A stretch of DNA of 64,000 bases. Source: Syncephalis plumigaleata (taxonomy: Eukaryota > Zoopagomycota > Zoopagomycetes > Zoopagales > Piptocephalidaceae). Location of the stretch: positions 911,988 through 975,987 of the forward strand of contig JAIXMF010000008.1 in assembly GCA_025201365.1 (NCBI GenBank), given 5' to 3'. Numbering within the stretch: the stretch's first letter is position 1; each line of letters starts with the position of its first letter. Position numbers and translations under genes: made by a program. Under the pieces are notes generated by a model, which ran no database searches, was not told the DNA's origin, and saw only the letters and a list, made by a program, of their open reading frames with translations. Positions 23,221-36,514 of this stretch are shown here, piece by piece.

Positions 23221-25432
23221 ATGTTCTCTCAATTACTTGCTCGTCCAGCTATGGCTGGTACTCTACGTGCCACAGCTATGCGTTCTGTAAGTAACGATTA
23301 GCGTAGAGATTAGATCATATGCTTATTTGTTGTATTTTCTATATTTAACTAGGCATTCCGTCAGTCACCTTCCGTAGCCAACGCATTTGTTCGTCACGAA
23401 AGGTACGCGTATTTATTTTATTGAGATAATCCTGTTAAAGAAGACAATACTAATGTTTCTTTTGCTATATACGATGATAATCGTCATGATTATTATGATG
23501 TTTAGTACTAATGGTAAAGTACAAGGCGCCGTTATCGGTATCGATCTCGGTACTACCAATTCGTGTGTGGCTGTAATGGAGGGTAAAACACCACGCGTTA
23601 TCGAAAACTCGGAGGGTGGCCGTACCACGCCATCCGTTGTCGCCTTCACGAAGGAGGGTGAACGCTTGGTGGGTGTGCCAGCTAAGCGTCAAGCGGTTGT
23701 CAATCCAGAAAACACGCTCTTTGCGACAAAACGTCTTATTGGTCGTCGATTCGAGGATCAAGAAGTGAAGAAGGACATTAGCAGTGTGCCATTCAAGATT
23801 GTTCCTCACACTAATGGCGATGCTTGGGTGGAGGCACGCGGCAAGAAGTACAGTCCCTCGCAGATGGGTGCCTTTGTCGTGGGCAAGATGAAGGAGACAG
23901 CCGAAGCTTACCTCGGCAAGACAGTAAAGAACGCCGTCGTCACCGTACCCGCTTACTTTAACGACTCGCAACGTCAAGCCACCAAGGATGCCGGTCAAAT
24001 TGCCGGTCTCAACGTGCTACGTGTTATTAACGAGCCAACTGCCGCTGCTCTAGCCTACGGTCTCGACAAGGTGGAGGACAAGACGGTGGCTGTCTACGAT
24101 TTGGGCGGTGGTACCTTTGATATCTCCATTCTAGAGATCCAAAAGGGTGTCTTCGAAGTGAAGAGCACCAACGGTGACACGCATTTGGGCGGTGAAGATT
24201 TCGATATCGCCCTCGTCAACAAGATTGTTAGCGAGTTCAAGGCATCCGATGGCATCGACTTGTCCAAGGATCGTATGGCAGTCCAGCGTATTCGTGAAGC
24301 GGCCGAGAAAGCCAAGATTGAATTGTCGTCCACCGTGCAAACCGATGTCAACCTGCCCTACATCACCGCAGATGCCTCGGGTCCCAAGCACATCAACATG
24401 AAATTGTCCCGCGCCAACTTTGAATCGCTCGTCAAGCCATTGATCGATCGTACCATTGAACCATCGAAGAAGGCCATGAAGGATGCCGCGATCACTAGCA
24501 GCGACATTAGCGAGGTCATCCTCGTCGGTGGTATGTCACGTATGCCAAAGGTAATCGACGTGGTCAAGGGTCTATTCGGTCGCGATCCAACCAAGAGTGT
24601 CAATCCCGATGAAGCGGTGGCTATCGGTGCCGCCATTCAAGGTGGTGTGTTGGCCGGTGAAGTCACAAGCGTGCTTCTACTCGATGTCACCCCATTGTCA
24701 TTGGGTATCGAGACACTTGGCGGTGTGTTCACTCGATTGATCAACCGTAACACGACCATCCCTACCAAGAAGTCGCAAGTGTTCTCGACTGCTGCCGATG
24801 GACAGACTGCCGTTGAGATCAAGGTGTTCCAAGGTGAACGTGAACTAGTACGCGACAACAAGCTACTAGGTAACTTCCAGTTGACAGGTCTACCACCTGC
24901 ACCAAAGGGTATTCCACAGGTTGAGGTTACCTTCGACATTGATGCCGATGGTATTGTCAATGTCAGCGCCAAGGACAAGGCCACCAACAAGGATCAATCG
25001 ATCACTATTGCCGCGTCATCCGGTCTCAGCAAGGACGAGATCGCCGATATGATCTCGCAAGCGGAGGAACACGCCGATGCCGATCGTATTCGTAAGGAGA
25101 CCATTGAAGCCTCGAACCAAGCCGACTCCATCATCCACGATACTGAGAAGGCGATGAGCGAGCACAAGGATCAGTTGGACAAGGCGGAGGCAGAAAAGAT
25201 TAAGCAGCAATTGACGGAATTACGCGAATTGGCCGCTAAAGCACAAGCCGGTGACGGTAGCGTGAAACCAGACGATCTACGCGCTAAATCGGGTGAAGTA
25301 CAGCAAGCAAGCTTGAAGCTATTCGAGATGGTCTACAAGAACCGAACCGCTCAAAACACCGATTCCTCATCATCTAGCGAGTCATCCGATGCCAAGGATG
25401 CCGACTTCAATGATGTCAAGGATAAGAAATAA
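23221..25432 (+). CDS. SSC1: Mitochondrial Hsp70 (SSC1/mortalin)
   Basis: The import motor and matrix chaperone. Three exons: 23221-23286 ([20 protein letters not shown], a presequence rich in Arg and hydroxyl residues), about 23354-23401 ([16 protein letters not shown]) and about 23505-25432. The mature domain opens with [20 protein letters not shown] and has the DnaK signatures [16 protein letters not shown] and [13 protein letters not shown], the linker [18 protein letters not shown], and a substrate-binding lid. The C-terminus is [14 protein letters not shown], preceded by a Ser run. Codon use is strongly biased to C-ending codons, as in highly expressed genes. Length fits the family. Confidence 0.96.
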
Positions 25433-25614
25433 GTGTGTTTCGTGCGTGAAATGCGTGTAATATGTTTTACGATTGAACATGAATAAAAATAAGCATTAGT
25501 TGCTTTTACAAAGAATCATTTCTACGATTGTTATTGTTATTGCAATTTGATACGCTTCCCTTTCCATTCCACATATAGCTGAATCTAAGCTTACCGCTTC
25601 TTCTTTATTATCAT

Positions 25615-26448
25615 GGCACTCATACTGCCACTATTGCCTATTTCGGTCTATTCTCTGCGGCGATACTTGTGACAATGTCGCTTGGTAAATAACAAAACAT
25701 AGTATTCAATTAACTTATTATTCATTCTACTGTGTATATATTTAGCTTGTGGTTTATACTATCTATCAGAACTAATAGAAGAGAATACCGTATGGGCTGG
25801 TCGTGTTATTCGTTGGATAACTTGGGTGAGTAGAGCGAGAGTACGACAATACTCATTCATCATATATATATATATATATATGAATACTGGTGTGTGTTTA
25901 TTAACGGTGTGGTGCTCCTCTTTATCGTCATATAGGCTGTCGTGTCTATTCAACTAGCACTACTCGTGGATGGTCTACCCTTCTGGCGTGTTGCCTACTC
26001 GTTATCTTGTCTAGTGGTGCTTAGCACGAACATGCTTACCTTTCCCAATATACGAGTAACGAGTCCCACCTTTATAGTTGGTAGTAGTAAGTGTGATATT
26101 GACATCATGTACAATCATCCAGCTAGCTAGCTAGCTAATTGCTATTCTGTTTACCTTGTTCAGTCATGTCGGTGATCAATCATTTTCTATGGTTTCAGTA
26201 TTTCAGTCGACATCCTGCCACTTTATTGCAGGTGGCCACCTTCTTTGGCATCTGTGTCTGGCTAATTCCGTTCATCTACTTTTTATCACTTAGCACGAAC
26301 AATACTAGTTTGCCATCCTTCGGTAAGCGATCATAATCTACTAATAGTGGCAGTAATGCAATACTAATCAATTGTGATAATAGGTCAACAGGATGCATCA
26401 GATGAGAATAGACGAAGAGGACGGGTTAGCTTGATTAAAATCTCATGA
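25615..26448 (+). CDS. SVP26: SVP26/TEX261-family ER-Golgi cargo adaptor (apparent 1-base deletion near start)
   Basis: Svp26 is a polytopic ER/early-Golgi protein that loads type II membrane glycosyltransferases into COPII vesicles. Exons encode FSAAILVTMSLACGLYYLSE, LIEENTVWAGRVIRW, VSIQLALLVDGLPFW, FPNIRVTSPTFIVGSS, VINHFLWFQYFSRH, FFGICVWLIPFIYFLSLS and the terminal RRGRVSLIKIS. This is the complete four-TM TEX261 order. The conserved frame has no in-frame ATG: the ATG at 25615 (MALIL) is one base out of frame with IAYFGLF. Adding one base between about 25622 and 25634 would give a normal-length N-terminus. An unseen upstream mini-exon is the alternative. Confidence 0.82.
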
Positions 26449-26657
26449 ATACAATGGCGGGTCGTAATTAGAGATGAAGAAGCAAGAGGAAAAGTAATAA
26501 CTACTCAAGTATAAATGATATATATACATATCTATTAGTAAACATCGTATAGTTCAATAGCACGAATATCAACAGGTATAACTGTAATAATAGACTGCAT
26601 CATCTAATATACTTTATAGTGATTAAAATGTATATCTCAGTGTGAACTACAATGGCA

Positions 26658-28962
26658 TCAAGGGTCAGCGGCAACAACTACTAGCGTGTCATTCGATTCC
26701 ACTTGATAATGTCGAATATCATGTAGATCATTGTCTAATTCTATCCATAGCATAGTATCCTAAATAACAAATCAATCAGTTATAATACTGTTGGATAAAT
26801 ATACTGATAACTTGCCTCGTTAGATGCCTTCGTAACACGATAGATGATTTGACGATGAATAGGCACATTAAATAGTCGTTGTAGTATATTCTTGAGATTT
26901 CTTACGGGAGATGCACCTATTTCATGGTTAATCAGAATTAGCTAGTCAGTCGAATGTACACAGTAATGGTGCTTGTACCCACCGAGTATACGTCGATTGA
27001 CAGTCTTGATCGATTCACCATCACGCGATGCACGTAGCGATATGTTAACGCCTAAGAAGAAGACATTCATGTAAGATTACAATGACATGCACGCTATATT
27101 CACTTACTCAGTAGTCTATCCTGCAATTTACTACTTGTCACTGGTTGTCGTTCATTAGGTGGACCATGCTCTATTCAGAACATATACATTAGTATAGTAC
27201 TAGTACTAGTAATAATAGTAATAACAGCGATTGTTGTCATCAATCACTTACTATCACATAGTAATTTGTAGCGTGGAAATCGACGTATACGCTCCTCTTC
27301 CCCGCCATTATCAAGTGGAATCTCGGCAGTCAGTTTGTTTAAATAGTAACGCTCGCAATCATCTCGGTCTTTATTGTCCACCTGTTATGTGATTGCACTT
27401 GATCTTTAGTCATAAATACAATATGTGTAACTAGTTCACTCACATTAGATCCATTATAATTGGATATATTACCCAATCGAGCTATAATCATAAGACGGAA
27501 GTGTTCTACACCAAGTTTCATTGCAAGCGGATTATCTTGCAAAGCAATCTTAACGAGGGAAGGCAATGAATTCAAACGATCAAACTCGCTTTCATCATTC
27601 AGCTGATTCTTCTGAAGGTATAACTGGTTCAATTGCGTAAATCCTTCCTCGATGCCTGCTAATGAATCTATCTGATTATCATGCAAGAATAAATTCGTTA
27701 AGCTGTCCATCTATTAGTATGCACATCACTCATAGCATATCTGTATCTTGCTAGTTACCATGGAAGTTGTGCTAAACACGCGATATCCTGCCATTTTGTA
27801 ATTTTATTATGGTCAAGCGATAATGTATGAAGTCGCGGGAATATCTCGCATGTAGTACGTGCATCCGTATCAAGTTTAGTGATACCATTACTTGCCAACA
27901 TTAACGTGGTTAATTGAGGTAGACTATGAGCTAATATACAAGCCTATAGAGCAATAACAACTAGATTAGCATTGCATCAATGTTCAGCGTATATATGCTT
28001 ACTTGTGACCATGACACTCCCGTATTGGTTAGCCCTAGATGCTGCAGTTGTGTGAAGGCATCAGTAAATCTAATCGATGGTAAAAGTGGCTTAAATCGAT
28101 TTCCACTAGTTGATGATAGCAGTGTAGATGAGCGTAGATTAGCATCGACATTGTCATCGTGACTATCTGCTTCTTGTATACTCGCTTACTTTAACTTTAA
28201 CTCTTTTAGATGAACTAGTTCAGAGCATATAGCAGCAACATCATCCCAATTATTGAATAAATTGTCAGAGAGATCCAAGTCCACAATGGCTAAACATACA
28301 AATAATATCAGTCATTGTAATGAGTATAAAGTGACACTATTACTCGTACTTACCAGGAGCAACTCGAGCAACCTCACCCACAGGGTCGGGACGTGCAACA
28401 TTCCTTGAATATAAACCGACTATTTTCAATTGATCCAATTGACTGGATACACGTACAATTACAATATGAGTATATAGATATATATATATCGAGTATATAC
28501 TTACGATTGTTGCTTATCAATCTTGTCTAGACCCACTGTTTCAATGATAGTGGCACTATTGTCAAAGGTCAGCTTGACATCCCGCACTTCTACACCGGTC
28601 TGAGTGTAGCGATCGCGTAATGCTTCAAGGAACGACAAACGCGGTGGTAGCTTGCCATGTCGAATAAACGAGCCAGCACCCGGTACACTATAACATATGC
28701 CATACTAGTTGTTAATAGATATCCATTATAGTTACTTATCGTCTTTGTATCCTTACCGACACGTAAAGTAGGAGTGACCGTTGTGCTCTCCAGAATGCTT
28801 GCCCCACTCTGCATTATCCCACTCGATACCTATCCAATTACCCTTCAACTCGGCGATAGGTCCATAGTAGCGAATAGTGCCTAGACGACTATCGATGCAG
28901 ATACGATCATCTAGACGTGGTGTATAGGATTCGCTGGCTGGTAAAGTGGATTCCTCTGTCAT
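26658..28962 (-). CDS. TBCE: Tubulin-folding cofactor E (TBCE)
   Basis: TBCE captures alpha-tubulin and with cofactors C and D assembles the alpha/beta dimer. The N-terminus MTEESTLPASESY is followed by a CAP-Gly domain (RICIDSRLGTIRYYGPI, GNWIGIEWD, GKHSGEHNGHSYF). The middle exons encode leucine-rich repeats (LTNLFLHDNQIDSLAG, QLYLQKNQLND, PSLVKIALQDNPL), and the C-terminal part is a ubiquitin-like fold ending IELDNDLHDIRHYQVESND. That is the canonical TBCE order. Roughly a dozen exons. The start ATG lies only 117 bp from the divergent MoaD gene, so a bidirectional promoter is likely. Confidence 0.9.
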
Positions 28963-29079
28963 ACTGTACTTGTGCAAGGAAAGTAAATAATAATTGGTAA
29001 ATGAGAATGTAAGTGTGTGTTGCGTCACTGAGATCATTCTTTCCTTATATCTTCATAAAGCTTTATTGTTATTTCACAA

Positions 29080-29429
29080 ATGTCCGTGGTAAGCTATTGC
29101 TATAATGATCTTGTTAAGCAGCTGTAATTAATGGTTTGCTACAGATAAAGCTATTGTATTTTGCAGCAGCGCATGATGCTACAGGTATTGGCGAGGAACA
29201 AGTAGCGCTGTCTAGTATTCATAAAGAAGAGGAAGCAATAGCAGCCAATGCACCAATATCAATTGAACAACTACGAGCGTGGATGATCAAACGTTATCCG
29301 GCCATTGAGCCATGTCTACAAACAGCAGTTATTGCCATTAATATGGAGTATGTAGACAATAACGATAGGAATATAACAATATCAGATGGTGATGAGGTCG
29401 CTGTTATTCCACCAGTAAGCGGTGGATAA
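29080..29429 (+). CDS. Molybdopterin synthase small subunit (MoaD/MOCS2A)
   Basis: The small ubiquitin-fold sulfur carrier of molybdopterin synthase. Its C-terminal Gly is thiocarboxylated and donates sulfur to precursor Z in molybdenum-cofactor synthesis. Two exons: 29080-29088 (Met-Ser-Val only) and 29145-29429, about 97 aa. Visible features are IKLLYFAAAHDATG, IEQLRAWMIKRYP, VIAINMEYV, SDGDEVAVIPPVSGG and a stop, i.e. the invariant terminal Gly-Gly. A tiny first coding exon of nine bases is unusual but joins perfectly in frame. The length is slightly above the family norm because of an acidic loop. Confidence 0.93.
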
Positions 29430-29529
29430 TACATGAATGAATAAAGCATTCGTACATTCGCTCTATTCCATCGTGTACTCGTAGTATATTAACAATAGCG
29501 TAGCATGTGTTTATTGATGAAAAATCAAG

Positions 29530-30889
29530 TCAGGGAAATAAGTCATGTCGACGATGTTCGAATACGGGCATCTCTCTTCTAACACGCGCGAGATAGCTTA
29601 AATCTATTTCTGCTACAGCAAGCGTGGTGTTTCCGTTTCTTCGCAACAAGCTATTACTTTGCCCCATGGATCAATGATCTACAAGAGATTAATATATATA
29701 TATATATGGTTTGTATTTACTTACCATGGCATGACCGTAACTTGCTCGTTTCGCGTTATGCGATCCATACTGTGCCGATGCCACGACGAATGTTTGCGTT
29801 TCAATGGCTCGTGCTCGTAACAGCACCTCTATAGCATATGAGAGCATTCATAGATGATTAGCAGACATATATGAATTCATAGATCGTAGTAGTAGTTATG
29901 TACCCCAATGTGCTAGACCGGTCAGTTTAGTAAAGGCTGATGGGTAGGTGAGTATCTCGGCACCTTGTCGACGTAAATAACTTGACAATTCAGGAAAGCG
30001 TAAATCGTAACACTAAATGTTCTTTAGTACAAATCATGTCACTTCTTGCTCGTCACTTACCACTGACAAGCCTACTCGACCAATTGGCGTGGTAACAAGT
30101 GGAGCAATCTCCTCTCCACGTAATGTACTTGCACTCTCCAGTAATCGTGGCCATTAGCAACATCCTATACGATGATGTCAATAGCGATATTGTCATGACA
30201 ACTTGTATTACTCGTCAGCATTACCACATCGAATAAATGTAATTTACGGTATTTCCCTTGCACTTGTCCTTCATTATCAATTACCCAATGTGTATTAAAT
30301 ACTTTGGCTAACTATCAATTGCACGGTGAATCATTAACCAAAAGAGATAGAGAGAGAGAGAGAGAGCCGATTGTTACATAGAATATGAACCTACTGATTC
30401 TTTACTGATATCTGTGCTGTTTGCATCATTGCTTGCTACTACGGAGGATGCAACTGCCGTATTAGCTGCTGCGGATGTAACATTGGTGGCCGACTCATGC
30501 AATCCGATAGATATCCAGATGCTGTACTCTTTGGCAAATCGCTTAATCTCACTAAGATACTGGGCAGAGACACCTTCCGAAGTAAGTTGACAACTTTCAC
30601 GCGCTGTTTCTGTAATAAAATCGGATGCCTCTGGTAGAAATAGAATCTAATATCGACAACGATAAGTATACCCATTTATTATTACTTGGTGGCATAACGT
30701 ATATCATTCTTTCATAACCATAGAGCTACTTCTACTACTACCACTCACCTTGGCTTCTTTCTGAGCAGCCTTCATAATGAGCGTACGACATGCTTCTAGA
30801 TTCTGTTTCCACAAAGCAGTAGCACAGAATTGACCAACTGCAGCAAGCATAATAACAATAACAATGGAAAAAGCAATAGTAGTAAACAA
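29530..30889 (-). CDS. NIT1-type nitrilase (deaminated glutathione amidase), frame broken near C-terminus
   Basis: Nit1 hydrolyses deaminated glutathione. The carbon-nitrogen hydrolase triad can be placed: Glu in the ASDF segment region (LPEASDF-like), Lys in [10 protein letters not shown] and Cys in [39 protein letters not shown] and [13 protein letters not shown] follow as in NIT1. The conserved end [20 protein letters not shown] followed by [10 protein letters not shown] is present but one base out of frame. One extra A in the run at about 29635-29639 (minus-strand GAAGAAACGG) would restore it; as written the protein stops early. About six exons; the first exon and true start are uncertain because the ATG at 30889 precedes an unconserved hydrophobic stretch. 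Confidence 0.82.
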
Positions 30890-31110
30890 GGAATTAATAA
30901 AGAATATTACAGGCTATTTCTTTCGTTCATTCTTGTTATCCTTGCTCATCACACATGTACTACATGGATGATCAATCGCTTAATCAATACATATACACAA
31001 TATAGCTACTATTACAGATGGTCTAATACCGATTGCAACTAAAGAGAATTCATTCATTCTAATTAAAAACACATATATATACTTGCTAACGAATTACTAT
31101 CGATATGATC

Positions 31111-34100
31111 TCATTCTTCCACGTTCATATTGATGTCTACGTCAACATCAAATTCCATTGAAGGATGCTCATCCGATCTACTCGATTTTGTATCCACTTG
31201 TTGCTTATGCTTTGGTAGAAAGGGTAGTGATGGCAGTAGGGTTGCATCGGCCACTTGATCACTGCCTACAAAGGTAGCATTACTGAGCATATGACGCATA
31301 CCGCGATCATCGGTTATACTCGATGTTTGCACTATATACATACATTGATCAATAAAGCAACAGGTTATCGCCACATCTACTCACCACTATGCGTCATTTC
31401 TTGTCGTCGTTTAAGTATAGTCTGTTCTAATGTGCCCTCGACGACTAGTGTCTCCACGTAGACTGGACGTGTCTGTCCAATACGATGAGCTCGTTTCACC
31501 GCCTATCACGAGAAGAGATCAATATAGGTATCAGCTGGTAATGTCGCTCATCTTACCTGACGCATCATGGCATTCTGCCATACTGGTGATACGAAATAGA
31601 CGCGAGAAGCCGACGACAAATCAATACCATAAGCTGATTATCATTCATATTTCACTATTGTCAGCATGGTATGTTGTACAATGCAATGAACTTACCTGCT
31701 AGTCGAGTATCCATAATAATCACCCATACTTGATCACTCGTAGTAAATGTGGTAATATTACGTGATCGTTCCGATTGCCCTATAAATACCAATAAGAATC
31801 GATCGAATAGAACTAGCTACTTGTTATTTCATATACGCGTACTTACCATGCCTTGTGTATGATAGAGTAGACAGCGTATATTCGATAGACATAATGCCTC
31901 GTGGAGATAGTACATGTCATTGTTGAACTGCGTAAATAGAATGCATTTCTCATGACCAACATGCATGCTAACCCGTTCCACTAGATAGTTAGCTTGCAAC
32001 TAGTCGATGACCGAACGGCCGTCTTGTGAAGTGGCGTCAAATAAGGTCTAACCATGGCAAGTTCCTTTTCACGTTGCTGCCGACTAATTTTACGTCGCAT
32101 TGCCGCGGATGTTACATGCTGCCCTTTTGGCAGTGTCTCATCAGCTTGCTGATCTACGCGTAACACATCATCGATATTCTTCGGTAACTCGTCATCATTA
32201 TGGTGGCATTAGTATGATCCGTTACACTATTATTATTTATATCGTCATTCTCTGTGCTCGCTAATAATTTCATCTTTTTATCCAGCTGTTTCCGTTGTAC
32301 CTCCAAAGCTAATAGTTGCATCGACGTAGATGATCCAACGGTATCGAGTATTGCTGGTCATCGCCATCCACTTCGTTACCATACTGCGGTATACATTTCA
32401 TACGAAGATCTTGAGTCAAGTGTTGACATATATCTCGGGTAATCCTGTAATAATAATACTTGGTTCATGATTTTGCAACAATTGCACCCAAGTATCATGC
32501 ATGATGGCTTCCTGTAAATGTTCAATAATCGTATGTAAGAGTTGTATATCTGTATCGCTATAACCTCGTTCTTCCGCACGATCCAATCCATTGCGCGCAT
32601 GTCGAATTGCCTCGTGTAGATGATCAAGCTTCGCGGGCATAAACCAGAAACAGCTTTGCCATAAATTGGCAATACTTTCCGCGAGTGGCTTCCTATTGAT
32701 CGGATGGAAAAAGTAGTCACGATCGACACGCTGCGTGAGTACCGCGTTTAAATGTTGTAGCGCGATCAGTGTGTTGTAAGTGAGTCGTTGTACCGGTGTA
32801 AACCGTAAAGTAACAATAGTTTCATAAAGTGGCGGCAGTTGCACGTCTTCCTCAATGGATTCAGGTCGATTTCGAATCATTAACGGGTAGAGAATACGCT
32901 CTACACGATCAACCGCGCCAAATTCACCGTCAAAGAATGGCTTAGTCACTCGTTTATTCCAAGTGTTCGTGCACGAACTGAACGGCTGCTGTAGTAGGAA
33001 TGTACCGATAATCCCACCCAATCGTTTCATGTCGTCTCGTTCCGCTTCCACTCGATTGACGGTAGCGGCCAAGTTCTGTGTAGGTGTACCGGTGGCAATC
33101 CATCGTCGTTCTGCCGTCAACTTCGATGCCAATAACGTTTGATGCGATGTAGTCGAGCTCATTACGTGACCTTCATCGATGATAAGTCGTTTCCAATGAA
33201 CTTGTAGCAATGGTGACACGTAGCGTGGCCTTTCTGACAATGGCAATCTACGGTCAAGGTCGAACCAATATACGAACAATGACACGATAATGGTATACCT
33301 AAAGAAGTTGATCAACTACTATGCCATACTACAAGATAACTCGACTATTTACCAGTAAATTCAAATCCACCCTTGGCATGTTCAATTGCAAATCGTTTAT
33401 TGCTTATTAGAACAATATCGTAATGTATTAACTCTCTCGCCGTAGGTATTTCCGGTTCTCGATGCGATATAACGCGTAATCGACAGCTTAAATCATCAAC
33501 ATGCTAAGTAGAGTTATATCAATAATAAGAGTAACAATAGTAGCAGTGGTATGGCTTACCTTATTTATTTCATTTGTCCATTGATCTACTAGATTAGCAG
33601 GCACGACAACCAAGGTAGTCGATGCTAAATAGACCTTCAGTCGTTGTACAAGTAGTTGAGATCTTCTTCGTCTATTTGAATTGTCCTCATTTCGATAGTA
33701 GTAGGGTGGATATCGATCAAGATGATGCACTAATGTACTAGGCAAACTATCCCTCCACAGTCGATACGGTATATTCTCCATGATAATCTTAATGGTCAAT
33801 AGATTCATAAGAGAGGATGGCGCAGTTCCATTCGATCCCTTCATATCTTCCACTAGATCACACGTAATCTCTCGATCATCAGGCCATGCCAATTGATGTC
33901 TTGTATGTAGTATGAGTGCCAAGCAGATACACGTCTTGCCTGTACCCATATCCTCGCAGATGACACCGCCACGCGTCGAGTCATAGAAGGTAGGCTCACG
34001 ATAGAATCGCCAAGTTGACATTGATAAGTAGTAAGAGTCGTTATTAATATCTTGTAGTGGAATCATTTTAGGTTCAACCAATCGACCTGGACACATCTCC

Positions 34101-34790
34101 TGTTGAATCATACGCCAAAGTGAACGCTAGTTATCATCACTACTTAGTCAGAATGTATAGTGATAATGTTGACAACAACATATAAATTACCTTTTGATAG
34201 CCATAGAGCGATGTCTTCATACCATCCAGGTATTCGGATTCTGTTTCCCCTAATAGTTCACGTATATCATCATTTGCCATATCATAGATATGCTGACTGA
34301 TGGTAGGCGATGGTAAATCATGAAATATATCCACTAGACTCTTTTTGCTCTATATACAAATGTATACAAATGTATATATATACGATAAGTGAATATTAAT
34401 GTAGAGTATAGCGTGTCTCCTTACCGTAAGATGTCGTGTCGTATCCAGCTGCGTTAAAAGAGTAAAGAATGCCCATTTCAATTCAGGCAAGTTGACTTTA
34501 CGTCGACGTACCGGCGCTATAGGTCGACCCTTTATATTGTTTGCAAACCCCGTGATAGCAAACCAAATATCCACCCGTCTACTTGTACTACTATTGCTAG
34601 ATTGCTCACCGAGAATAGCCTCCACATATTTACAGACTACTAGGTGGTTGATAGCCGTACTAATATCTTGTTGTTCCGTGGTAACAGGTTCATTTGCTAA
34701 GTAGCTAGACCAAGTTGCTCCAGTTGGAATCGTATCAATAACATTCTGTACAGTAATAGAACCTGCAGGAATCCACTTTGTAGGATCCAT
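31111..34790 (-). CDS. SNF2-family DNA helicase/ATPase (Rad5/HLTF-like), several frame breaks
   Basis: A Snf2-type chromatin or repair translocase. The N-terminal ~200 residues are family-specific. Motif I is GGVICEDMGTGKTCICLALI, motif Ia is TLVVVPANLVDQW, motif II is KRLIIDEGHVM (DEGH), and motif III is WIATGTPTQN. Next comes a helical insert with LPPLYETIVTLRFTPVQRL, then the C-terminal lobe (HEKCILFTQFN, and a segment ending in the AHRIGQTRPV type motif VI near 31470-31510). A DEGH box plus GTPTQN suggests the Rad5/Rad16/SHPRH group; I see no RING finger. Three single-base frame losses (near 31990, 32204 and 32335) interrupt the region between the lobes. The tail is acidic (FDVDVDINMNVEE). 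Confidence 0.78.
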
Positions 34791-35002
34791 ACTTTGTTAT
34801 AGTATAATATTATATATACCTAGACTAATAATACAATAAGACATGAGGAAAAGAAAGGAAAAGAAATCTACTAGATAATTCATTTCTTAATAACAAACAC
34901 AAATGCTTTTTTGTTTATTTACACAACGAGTTTTCTTACGTGGATTATCATTTCCTTTCCTTCCTTTTTATTCGTGAATTCTCGTTGTATTCCTTTTTAA
35001 TC

Positions 35003-36437
35003 ATGCAGCAAGTGACAAAGTTCGACGCGGATCACGAAGATCTTGTTCATGATATCGCCTATGACTTTTACGGACGACGACTAGTCTCGTGTAGTTCTGA
35101 CCAACGACTAAAAGTATGGGATTTTGACGAGGAAACAGGCTGGGAACCTAATGATAGTTGGAAGGTAACTATATGCACATAGACATGCGTAGAAGTAAAT
35201 AAACAATCAACCAACCAAATAGCTGTGCTGAATATGTCACGCTAGGCCCATGATTGTTCAGTGTTACGCGTTTGTTGGGGTCATCCAGAGTATGGTCAAG
35301 TGATCGCATCTTGTTCGTTCGACCGTTCTGTACGTATATGGGAAGAGCAAGATTATGGTAAGTTATTATGCGGATACTTTCCCCTACTCTTAGATGTACT
35401 ATTATTAATAAGCTGTTGACAGAACCGAAGAACAGTGGTCGTCGTTGGATTGAACGTGCTCGCTTAGTGGATAGTCGAGGATCAGTGCAGGATATTGAAT
35501 TTGCACCGCATCATCATGGTTTACAATTGGTAAGCATTCATTGCATTGCTGTTCATTCCTTCGTTTATTACTTATTCGATGGATGATGATTAGGCAACTT
35601 GTGCGGCCGATGGATGTGTTCGTATTTACGAAGCAATGGAGGTAGTCAATCTATCGCATTGGACACTTACCGAGGAGTTTGACGTGTCAGTGGGTGGATC
35701 AAGTAAAGAGGCCGAGGGCAACTATTGTCTTTCTTGGTGTCCTCCAAGTTTCTACCACCTCAACTAGCAGTAGGATGTGGTAGAGATCATACTTGCAAGG
35801 TAAGCAACGCATACATACAAGTTAGTCAATGATGGCTTAACTAGTAATGTTCTCTTAGATATTTAGAATAGATCAACATGGTAAATGGCAGGCACGCGAG
35901 GAATTGTACGGACATGAGGGTGTAGTGCATGATGTGGCATGGGCACCTAATGTTGGACGGTAAGATCTAGGAATGTACGAGTATACACTTGTACATGCTC
36001 TAATCGATTGTCATGATAAATAGGAGTTACCAATTGATTGCTACCGCATGTAAAGATCATCGTGTACGTATTTTTAAACTCACTGAGAATACGAGCGATA
36101 GCGATACACGCTACAAGGTCGAAATGGTGGCCAACTTTGTAGATCATAACGCCGAGGTAATGTATACAATTATATAATTTGTAGACATGTAGATAGTAAT
36201 AGAGCTAGTACAGGTTTGGCGAGTAGAATGGAATATCACAGGTACAATTCTATCAACATCCGGAGATGATGGTAAAGTGCGATTATGGAAAGGTAAATGA
36301 ACACACATCTAGCATAGTGTACACGCATTATAATCTTATTAACTCGTTGTTATTACAAAGCCACCTATGCCGATGAATGGAAGTGTATGAGTATTATTAC
36401 CGCGGAACACAACGGACATGATCATATGGAGGCATAG
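35003..36437 (+). CDS. SEH1: SEH1 nucleoporin (WD40), one frame break
   Basis: Seh1 is a beta-propeller of the Nup84/Y-complex of the nuclear pore and of the SEA/GATOR2 complex. It starts [20 protein letters not shown], then [14 protein letters not shown], the family motif [95 protein letters not shown] and [14 protein letters not shown]. Blade order matches human SEH1 throughout. Seven exons; exon 1 is 35003-35164. At about 35741-35744 the frame changes by one base (CLSWCP then [15 protein letters not shown]); an extra T would restore CPSKFLPPQ. The upstream ATG at 34940 is not used, judging by family length. Confidence 0.92.
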
Positions 36438-36514
36438 CATTCTCAACATCATCATCATTGATGTAGATGATATCTAATAAATAAATAAATAATAGTTCGT
36501 GTTCATTTATTTAT

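Noticed and set aside
30905-30930. TTACAGGCTATTTC, resembling a MITE left end
   Set aside because: Similarity ends after about 10 bases and no further MITE sequence follows.
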